From Ardenticatenaceae bacterium (GTDB taxonomy: Bacteria > Chloroflexota > Anaerolineae > Promineifilales > Promineifilaceae), in contig JACKCD010000085.1 in assembly GCA_020634215.1 (NCBI GenBank), positions 1 to 12,694 of the forward strand: 12,694 bases of DNA. Direction: 5' to 3'. The notes under the pieces were generated by a model that saw only the letters and a program-made list of their open reading frames with translations, had not been told where the DNA came from and did not search any database. Of the stretch, positions 6,208 to 11,712 are shown in pieces (within the stretch, counting starts at the first letter, position 1; every line of letters begins with the position of its first letter). A program made the position numbers and the translations under genes.

Positions 6208-7854
6208 ATGCAACTCATCAAAGAGTGGTGGGCGTTGGTGCGCGGCGAGTTTGCTAACTATGGCGCGGCCGTTTTTCAAAAGGATTTACTGGCGGCGATG
6301 ACGGTGGCGGCGGTGGCGTTGCCGTTGGCGCTGGCGTTTGGGGTGGCTTCGGGGGCAGATGCGGCGGCGGGGTTGGTAACGGCCGTTCTTTCCGGCATTC
6401 TCATCGGCCTCCTTGGCGGCGCACCCTACCAAATTTCCGGCCCCACCGGAGCCATGTCGGCCATTCTCATCGTCCTTGCTACCCGCTACGGGCTGCAAGG
6501 GGTGTGGGTGGCCGGACTGCTGGCAGGAGTCATGATGCTGGCGTTGGGCATTTTCCGGCTGGGGCGCGTCGTGGCGCTCATTCCCGCCCCAGTCATTTCC
6601 GGGTTCACCAGTGGGATTGCCGTCATCATCGCCTTCGGCCAAATTGACAACGCCCTCGGCATCAAAACCCCTGCCGCCGAAAGCATTATCGAAAAAAGCC
6701 GCTACTATCTGGAACACGGTGTGGCTCCCAACGTCTACGCCCTGGCTATCACGCTTCTGGTTATCGGTATTATGCTGTTGGGGTCCCGTTTGCCGCTTGG
6801 CGGCCAAATTCCCGCCTCGCTCGTCAGCATCGTTGTGGCGACCTTGGTTGTTGTGCTCACCGGCTGGGAGTTGCCCATCATCGGCACCATTCCCCGCACC
6901 ATTTTGCTGGAAAATCGGCTCAGCCTGAGCGCCATCCCCTGGCAGGATATGGGAGCGTTGGTCGTTCCGGCGATGTCGGTGGCCGCGTTGGGGGCCATTG
7001 AGAGCTTGCTTTGCGGGGCGGTAGGGGGTAACATGACCGGCATTCGCCTGCATAACAGCGTGGAATTGGTGGCGCAGGGCGTGGCTAACCTCGTTATCCC
7101 GTTTTTTGGCGGCGTGCCAGCCACGGCAGCCATTGCCCGCACCAGCGTCAACATCAAAAGCGGCGGCGTGACGCGGCTGGTGCCTATTTTGCACGGCGTT
7201 ATCCTGCTGCTGATTGCCCTGCTGTTTGCCCCCGTCATTGGCCGCGTGCCGCTGGCGGCACTGGCCGGGGTGCTGATGGTGACGGCGTGGCGGATGAATG
7301 AATGGGCAGCGATTCGCTTTTTCTTTGGCAAACGGCTCAAACATGCGATGGTTGGTTTTGTGATCACGCTGGTGGCGACGGTGCTGCTTGATTTGACCCA
7401 GGCGATTTTGATTGGCTTTGGCATCAGCACCCTGATTTTTATGTCCCAAATCAGCAACCTGTCCATTGTGCGGCAGCCAGTGGACGCGGCGCGGTTGGGC
7501 AGCAAGGGGCAGCAGTTTGTTCATCCGGCTTACCCCATTACGGTCTATTATTTGAGCGGCCCGCTCTTTTTTGCGGCAGCGCGGAAGCTGGTGGAGGAGG
7601 TAGAGGGGCAAGATGTGGCGCAGGCGACGTTGATTTTGTCTATGCGCGGCGTGCCGCTGCTGGATGCCACTGGGGTCGAGGTGCTGCGAGAGATGCTTCA
7701 TCGGCAGCATAAGGGGGGTGGCTCGGTGCTGCTAACGGGGCTGCAGCCGCGTGTGGAGACATTGCTGCGGCGCAGTGGTTTTTTGCAGGAGTTGGGTGAG
7801 GATCATTTGTTTTGGAGTGCGGAACAGGCGATTTTGTCGCTGGGGAAAAGGTGA
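6208..7854 (+). CDS. SulP/SLC26-family anion transporter with STAS domain
   Basis: Inner-membrane anion permease (548 aa); the family carries sulfate, bicarbonate or dicarboxylates. The SulP signature GAPYQISGPTGAM lies at 71-83, and a second conserved block runs from GAIESLL (262-268, family Glu265) through GGNMTG and HNSVELVAQG to PFFGGVPATAAIA and RTSVNIKSGG (about 320). Many hydrophobic segments fill 28-415. A C-terminal STAS domain (about 437-545) has the core SMRGVPLLDATGVEVLREM, where the usual DxSG is DATG. I chose ATG6208 because AAAGGAG (6189-6195) precedes it and residues MQLIKEWWALVRGEF are a normal SulP start; the frame remains open upstream to 5971, but that part reads through the intergenic hairpin. 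Substrate is unresolved: bicarbonate (BicA-like) and sulfate are both possible. The stop overlaps the next heptamer array. Confidence 0.93.
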   Translation: MQLIKEWWALVRGEFANYGAAVFQKDLLAAMTVAAVALPLALAFGVASGADAAAGLVTAVLSGILIGLLGGAPYQISGPTGAMSAILIVLATRYGLQGVWVAGLLAGVMMLALGIFRLGRVVALIPAPVISGFTSGIAVIIAFGQIDNALGIKTPAAESIIEKSRYYLEHGVAPNVYALAITLLVIGIMLLGSRLPLGGQIPASLVSIVVATLVVVLTGWELPIIGTIPRTILLENRLSLSAIPWQDMGALVVPAMSVAALGAIESLLCGAVGGNMTGIRLHNSVELVAQGVANLVIPFFGGVPATAAIARTSVNIKSGGVTRLVPILHGVILLLIALLFAPVIGRVPLAALAGVLMVTAWRMNEWAAIRFFFGKRLKHAMVGFVITLVATVLLDLTQAILIGFGISTLIFMSQISNLSIVRQPVDAARLGSKGQQFVHPAYPITVYYLSGPLFFAAARKLVEEVEGQDVAQATLILSMRGVPLLDATGVEVLREMLHRQHKGGGSVLLTGLQPRVETLLRRSGFLQELGEDHLFWSAEQAILSLGKR

Positions 7855-7940
7855 TTGGAGATTGGAGATTGGAGATTGGTTATTGGTTATTGGTCGCAAT
7901 TTCCAATCTCTAATCTCTAATCCCTGATTTTGGATTGGAG
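7853..7940. repeat. Heptamer array GATTGGA with inverted copy, SulP stop to YheT start
   Basis: Units GATTGGA (three), GATTGGT and TATTGGT (two) occupy 7853-7894. A complementary set (CCAATCTC, TAATCTC, TAATCCC) follows at 7903-7923, then GATTTTGGATTGGAG to 7940. The array starts inside the SulP stop codon (7852-7854) and reaches the start codon of the hydrolase gene. The two halves can form a hairpin. It is the same unit family as 4579-4606. Confidence 0.88.
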
Positions 7941-7942
7941 TG

Positions 7943-9064
7943 ATGGACAATAAACGGTTGATGCGCTGGGCGGGGGTGGGGGCAACGGCCGTTCTTAGCG
8001 GTGTCGGTGCTCATTGGCTGGCTTCGCCTCGGCAAACAGAACGGCCGTTTCCCACGGTAGATGACTTTGTGCTGGAGCAGTTTCGGCCGGCGCGGGGGCT
8101 GGTGAATCCCCACATACAGACCATGCTGGCAAATTTTGTGCGTCCCGATGCCGGGGTCACGTTTCGCCGCCAGCGGGTGGAACTGCCTGACGGCGATTTT
8201 GTAGATCTTGATTTTGCCGATGTGGACGGGGCGACCTGGGCGCAGTTGGGGGATGCGGCTCCCATTGTGTTGGCATTGCATGGGCTGGAGGGGTCGGCTA
8301 AACGGCCGTATATGGTTATGCTCTACCGCGAACTGGCGCAGCGTGGCGTGCGGGCGGTAGGGATGAATTTCCGCTCGTGCAGCGGCGAGATGAACCGAAC
8401 GGCGCGGCTGTATAACGGGGGTGACACAACCGACCTAGCCTATATTTTTCACTGGCTGCACCGCCGTTACCCGGATGTTGGCTGGGGGTTGGCTGGCTTT
8501 TCCCTGGGGGCGAATGTGCTGCTGAAGTTTTTGGGGGAGAAGGGGCGGGAGGTAGAGCTGGCGGCAAAAACGGCCGTTGCCGTCTCGCCGCCGTTTGACA
8601 TGGTGGCGGGGGCGCGGGTGCTGGATTTTGGCAGCGGCCGGCCGTATCGGGCCTATCTGATGCGGCAGCTACAGGAAAAGCTGGTGCAAAAAGAGATCGT
8701 GGTGGCCGACAAGATTGATTATGAGGCAGCACGGGCGGCGCGGACGTTTCACGAATTTGATGACGCTTGCACGGCTCCGCTGGGTGGTTTCCGCGATGCC
8801 CATGAATATTACTCTTATTCCGGCAGCGGCCAGTTTTTGGCCGATATTCATGTGCCAACGCTGCTGCTGCGAGCGTTGGATGACCCGTTTTTTGCCAATG
8901 ACATTCCCCAGCAAGTGATTGACCAGAACCCATATCTCTATCCCGGTTTTGTGGCACATGGGGGGCATGTGGCGTTTGTGGAGGGGGTGGGGCAGTTTGG
9001 CTTTTGGGCGGAACGGCAGGCGGCGCGGTTTTTGGCGCATCATTTGATGAGGGATGAGGGGTGA
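7943..9064 (+). CDS. YheT-family alpha/beta hydrolase (COG0429)
   Basis: Predicted carboxylesterase-like hydrolase; the physiological substrate of the YheT family is not settled. Numbered from ATG7943 (373 aa), the family motif NPHIQTML is at about 55-62, the oxyanion-side strand IVLALHGLEGS at 108-118, and NFRSCSGE at 142-149. The nucleophile elbow GFSLGAN carries Ser187, the acid is Asp314 in LLLRALDDPFF, and the base is His342 in AHGGHVAF. All three triad residues are present. The first 29 residues are hydrophobic in part (WAGVGATAVLSGVGAHWL), perhaps a membrane anchor. Start choice is uncertain: GTG7940, ATG7943 and ATG7964 are in frame, and the only GGAG (7937-7940) is too close to the first two. 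The last residues (MRDEG) and stop are encoded by another heptamer array. It contains three AACGGCCGTT copies. Confidence 0.9.
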   Translation: MDNKRLMRWAGVGATAVLSGVGAHWLASPRQTERPFPTVDDFVLEQFRPARGLVNPHIQTMLANFVRPDAGVTFRRQRVELPDGDFVDLDFADVDGATWAQLGDAAPIVLALHGLEGSAKRPYMVMLYRELAQRGVRAVGMNFRSCSGEMNRTARLYNGGDTTDLAYIFHWLHRRYPDVGWGLAGFSLGANVLLKFLGEKGREVELAAKTAVAVSPPFDMVAGARVLDFGSGRPYRAYLMRQLQEKLVQKEIVVADKIDYEAARAARTFHEFDDACTAPLGGFRDAHEYYSYSGSGQFLADIHVPTLLLRALDDPFFANDIPQQVIDQNPYLYPGFVAHGGHVAFVEGVGQFGFWAERQAARFLAHHLMRDEG

Positions 9065-9066
9065 GG
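9046..9066. repeat. Short heptamer array GATGAGG over the YheT stop codon
   Basis: Three seven-base units (GATGAGG, GATGAGG, GGTGAGG) run across the last codons and the TGA stop (9062-9064) of the hydrolase gene. It is a fourth example of a seven-base array placed on a stop codon in this window. Confidence 0.7.
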
Positions 9067-9339
9067 AATTGTAGGAAAAAGTGGGTCTTCAACAAATAGT
9101 GTGCTAATGGCTGAACCCGCCGGGCGGTTCAGCGCCGGGCGTTCATGCGCGTAAGTGCTATTTTGCACAACGCTTTCTAGCTTTTGATCCAAGGTGCACT
9201 CCAGCGTTTTCGTCACCGATATGTGTCGCACGTATGAAGAGTAACAACGGCCGTTTCTACCCCTTTCCATGCCGTGCTATATGCCCCATAGTTGGCAACC
9301 TATCACCCACAACCGATAATCCTCAAGTTGATCGATCAA
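9067..9339. other. Non-coding spacer with GC-rich stem-loop island
   Basis: No convincing gene on either strand. At 9110-9133 GCTGAACC and GGTTCAGC flank CGCCGGGC and form a strong stem. CGCCGGGCG is repeated at 9118 and 9133, each time followed by (G)TTCA. A small GTGC/GCAC hairpin follows at about 9155-9168. One AACGGCCGTT copy, the only intergenic one, lies at 9246-9255. The function is unknown. Confidence 0.5.
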
Positions 9340-9627
9340 CTAATGGTACCTTGGCGGAGACATCATTATGGCAAGTATTATGATAATGCCTACCCCAATT
9401 AACACACTGGTTACCACATTTTTCAAAATTAAATCAAAATCTGGAGGGTCATTTTTGGAAAACAGTTCCCAGGGAAGAGCAAGGCTAATAAGCCCAGCCG
9501 TAAATGGGGATACACATAAAACCAGAAGATATTCAGTTTCTCCCCCATAGATAATCCCATTCTTAATAATAATATTAGCAATGAACCCGGCAGCAAAGAA
9601 GGAGAGCGGGCAACTTACTAATCGCAC
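9340..9627 (-). CDS. Small hypothetical membrane protein (possibly frameshifted at its start)
   Basis: I do not recognise a family. The frame read from GTG9627 gives 95 aa with three hydrophobic stretches: about 3-21 (LVSCPLSFFAAGFIANIII), 33-52 (EYLLVLCVSPFTAGLISLAL) and 68-88 (KNVVTSVLIGVGIIIILAIM). A polar loop, FSKNDPPDFDL, lies between the second and third. This hydrophobic order is unlikely by chance, and the stretch is more AT-rich than its neighbours. The GTG start has no good ribosome-binding site. A strong site (AAAGGTGGG, 9645-9653) with ATG at 9638-9640 lies just upstream but one frame off: that frame stops after 21 codons. A single-base indel between 9640 and 9610 would join them. 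It may therefore be intact with GTG, frameshifted, or an assembly error. Confidence 0.5.
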   Translation of the reverse strand: MRLVSCPLSFFAAGFIANIIIKNGIIYGGETEYLLVLCVSPFTAGLISLALPWELFSKNDPPDFDLILKNVVTSVLIGVGIIIILAIMMSPPRYH

Positions 9628-9637
9628 CTGTCTGTGA

Positions 9638-9653
9638 CATTAATCCCACCTTT
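9638..9653 (-). promoter_or_regulatory. Strong ribosome-binding site and ATG, out of frame with membrane ORF
   Basis: On the minus strand AAAGGTGGG is followed by ATTA and then ATG (9640-9638). It is the best translation start in the area, but the frame it opens (MSQTGAISKLPALL...) ends after 21 codons, while the membrane-protein frame is offset by one base. Confidence 0.5.
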
Positions 9654-9701
9654 AGCCACTGCTCGACTGGCAAAACTCCCTAACTCTTAGGATAAATCAT
9701 C

Positions 9702-9713
9702 AGCCTATAGGCT
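9702..9713. promoter_or_regulatory. Perfect 12-bp palindrome AGCCTATAGGCT
   Basis: An exact palindrome in the AT-rich region about 60 bases upstream of the membrane-protein ATG (minus strand). It could be an operator; a chance occurrence is possible. Confidence 0.25.
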
Positions 9714-9752
9714 TTTGATTACAAGAGTACTAAGCCCCCCAATGACCTGTAA

Positions 9753-9768
9753 AGTGACAAATATCACA
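9753..9768. promoter_or_regulatory. CRP/FNR-family-like operator
   Basis: AGTGA-CAAATA-TCACA matches the TGTGA-N6-TCACA consensus of the CRP/FNR family at nine of ten specified bases. It lies about 113 bases upstream of the minus-strand membrane-protein start and downstream of the DUF4058 stop, so the membrane gene is the only plausible target in view. No CRP/FNR gene is in the window, and single matches are weak evidence. Confidence 0.35.
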
Positions 9769-9899
9769 TTAATGACATGATTTTCGTTAATGCACAGGGT
9801 GCTCTTCACCGATGGCTTTTTTCATGCGGTGGTTTATGTAACAGTCGCATGTTGTTCTGTTGTTGGTTGTGTGGCTGTGTAAGGTGAACTGCTGGGATG

Positions 9900-10668
9900 C
9901 TAGGCAGCTAGAATTTTGCGTACCCAGGTCGCCTGTTTGTCCGTCAGCGGGGGCGGGGGCGGCTCGTTGTAATCTATTCGCAAATCAAAGCGGGCACGAC
10001 TGTAGAGGTCGTGATGCCATCATTGAGCGGGATGAGAGGTTCGGCCTCGTGCTGTTGCAGCGGCAGTGGGAAGGCGGGGATGGCGGCCGGAAGGTTAAAG
10101 GCGTAGAGAGATGCTTTATTTCGTTTCCAGCCGCGACTAATCAGAAGGCGGTAATCGCTTGTGACCGTTTGCTGAATGGGCATTGGTTCCCCCGCCCGCA
10201 GCAAATCGGCCCTCACTTTCGCGCTGGTGCGCGATAACAAAACCTCAGCCCGCTTGTTGAGATATTCCATGCGCCTCTGGGATCGTTCTTGTTAACGGGT
10301 GATAGCAGTTCGATGACAGTAATTAAGAGGTCGTCACGAACGCTGCGTATTATTTCCAGGTAGTAGTGGCTAATTTCTTCCCCAACATCTAAATCAACTT
10401 CTAGCACTGCAACCTCGTTAGCCGGCTTGGCTGCGGCTTGGCTGGGCAAGGTGCCGACCGGGGAAACAATGCTAAGATCTGGCCGACCCAGAAAATGATC
10501 GCCGTCTGGCCTCATGATGTAAGTGCGGCTCTCAACGCCTACGTAATAATCAGGTGCAACGACAGGAGCTATGACATCGCGTAGCCCAATGATTAAGCTG
10601 TTGTGAACATCGGGCCAGAGGGCGCGGTGTTCAAGGTAGGGGTCCATACCGGGAAAGGGTGTTTTCAT
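9900..10668 (-). pseudogene. DUF4058 family protein, broken by two single-base frameshifts
   Basis: The family is of unknown function, common in cyanobacteria, Chloroflexota and Planctomycetes. The reading starts MKTPFPGMDPYLEHRALWPD, the typical DUF4058 N-terminus, and continues through VHNSLI, RPDLSIV, VLEVDL and LLITVIELLSPVNK. After GGCGC at about 10275 it must shift by one base to continue as MEYLNKRAEVLLSRT, VRADLLRAGEPMPIQQ, YRLLISRGWKR and LPLQQ. At about 10010 a second shift is needed to read HDLYSRARFDLRIDYNEPP, PPLTDKQATWVRKILAA and the stop at 9900-9902. Both sites are consistent with loss of one base, possibly from a CC pair (GCGC[C]ATG and ATC[C]ACG). Repaired, the protein would be about 256 aa, a normal family length, with every block present. 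It is either a recent pseudogene or two assembly errors. Confidence 0.85.
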
Positions 10669-10674
10669 GAGAAC

Positions 10675-10683
10675 ATTATAGCA
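10675..10683 (-). promoter_or_regulatory. Extended -10 promoter TGCTATAAT for the DUF4058 gene (leaderless)
   Basis: On the minus strand the perfect extended -10 TGCTATAAT ends six bases before the ATG at 10668. The expected transcription start falls on or next to the A of the ATG, so the transcript would be leaderless; no Shine-Dalgarno sequence is present. No good -35 is seen, as is usual with an extended -10. Confidence 0.55.
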
Positions 10684-10766
10684 AATTTGTGGGGAAAGAA
10701 TCTACTGGTTGCCGCTGGGCTGAATCGCGGACACAATTGGCGAATTATTTGAGTTGAGGATGGTGG

Positions 10767-11684
10767 ATGATGATTGAGGATGTGTATTGTTCGGAGAATT
10801 CGGCGGCGCTGGGGGAACGGCTGTATGGAACGGCCGTTTACACCCAAGTCTGGTTCTTACTAGAATATCGCCCGGCATGGGCAGCGCGAGCGACGGAAAA
10901 CCAGGACAACGAGCTGCCGCTGGCGGTGCAAAATTGGCTGCGGCAACAGGTGGCGGGGGTGGAAAACGGCCGTTTGCAGTTCATCAAACAAACAAAACGG
11001 AGTGGCAACCTCGCGTTCTTTGTTGCCGTTCTGAATGGCGACGCGCCGAGGCTGTATGAATTTTCCCTTGCCAGCTATGACGACCTGTTTGCCATTGACA
11101 TCGAAGCACTGGTGGCTGGAAACGGGCGATATGACGCTTACCGCCGCACTGAGCCGCTTTATCTGGTTTGCACCCACGGCAAGCGGGATCGCTGCTGCGC
11201 CAAGTTTGGATTGGTTTTTTACAACCTGCTGGCAAATGTGGTGGGTGAGCAGGCGTGGCAGGTGTCGCACCTGGGCGGCCATCGCTTTGCCGTGACGCTG
11301 CTGACGCTGCCGGAGGGGGTGATTTACGGCCGTTTACAGCCTACCGACATCCCCCGGCTCGTTGCTGCCCAGCGCAATGGCGACCTGCTGCTGGATCGGC
11401 TGCGGGGGCAGACGCGCTATGAGCCACTGCTGCAAACGGCCGATTATTTTTTGCGCCACGAAACGGGGGTGCTGGGGGTTGCTGCGTTTCGGGCGGTAAG
11501 CGGGGGGGAAACGGCCGTTAATCAATGGCACTACACCTTTATTGACTGCCAGCACCAAACCCATACCGTTGCCTTTGCCCAACAGCCCGACCCCCTCACC
11601 GTCCTTGATGGCTGTGGCAAAGAAAAATACAAAACCAGTTATGCCTTTGCGCTTGCCACCCAAGCAGAACGCATAGAAAATTAG
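10767..11684 (+). CDS. Sucrase/ferredoxin-like (Suc_Fer) [2Fe-2S] protein
   Basis: Thioredoxin-fold ferredoxin-like protein (305 aa) of the PF06999 family that includes yeast Apd1 and Aim32; probably cytosolic redox, exact partner unknown. The N-terminal CSEN (8-11) and YGTAVYTQVWFLLEY (20-34) are family blocks. The cluster motif is VCTHGKRDRCCAKFG (134-148) followed by QVSHLGGHRFAVTLLTLPEG (165-184). By analogy with the bis-histidine cluster reported for Apd1 and Aim32 (recalled, two Cys nine apart and two His four apart), the ligands here would be Cys135, Cys144, His168 and His172, with exactly those spacings. A C-terminal DGCGKEKYKTSYAF resembles the end of the family. TTGAGGA at 10754-10760 supports ATG10767; ATG10770 is an alternative. 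The word sucrase in the family name is historical and does not mean sucrose cleavage. A FAD oxidoreductase follows 28 bases downstream, a possible electron partner (inference). Confidence 0.9.
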   Translation: MMIEDVYCSENSAALGERLYGTAVYTQVWFLLEYRPAWAARATENQDNELPLAVQNWLRQQVAGVENGRLQFIKQTKRSGNLAFFVAVLNGDAPRLYEFSLASYDDLFAIDIEALVAGNGRYDAYRRTEPLYLVCTHGKRDRCCAKFGLVFYNLLANVVGEQAWQVSHLGGHRFAVTLLTLPEGVIYGRLQPTDIPRLVAAQRNGDLLLDRLRGQTRYEPLLQTADYFLRHETGVLGVAAFRAVSGGETAVNQWHYTFIDCQHQTHTVAFAQQPDPLTVLDGCGKEKYKTSYAFALATQAERIEN

Positions 11685-11703
11685 CCAACCCGTTCAATCG
11701 TTT

Positions 11704-11708
11704 GGAGG
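11704..11708 (+). promoter_or_regulatory. Ribosome-binding site of the DAO oxidoreductase
   Basis: GGAGG lies four bases before ATG11713 and fixes that start. It also suggests independent translation after the 28-base gap from the upstream gene. Confidence 0.8.
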
Positions 11709-11712
11709 CGCA

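Noticed and set aside
6286..7710. 474-aa minus-strand ORF opposite the SulP gene
   Set aside because: Composition is dominated by His, Gln, Asn and Arg, typical of reading the wrong strand of a membrane-protein gene.
9105..9185. Integron attC site
   Set aside because: Stem-loop order looked suggestive, but no clear RYYYAAC/GTTRRRY core pair is present and there is no integrase or cassette layout.
9040..9270. 76-aa minus-strand ORF overlapping the YheT end
   Set aside because: It runs through the heptamer array and stem-loop island and has no recognisable domain or start signal.
9860..10237. 125-aa plus-strand ORF
   Set aside because: It is antisense to the C-terminal half of the DUF4058 gene, whose minus-strand translation matches the family block by block.
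10767..11684. Sucrose-cleaving enzyme linked to the amylosucrase pathway
   Set aside because: The family name contains sucrase for historical reasons; the motifs are those of a thioredoxin-like [2Fe-2S] protein.
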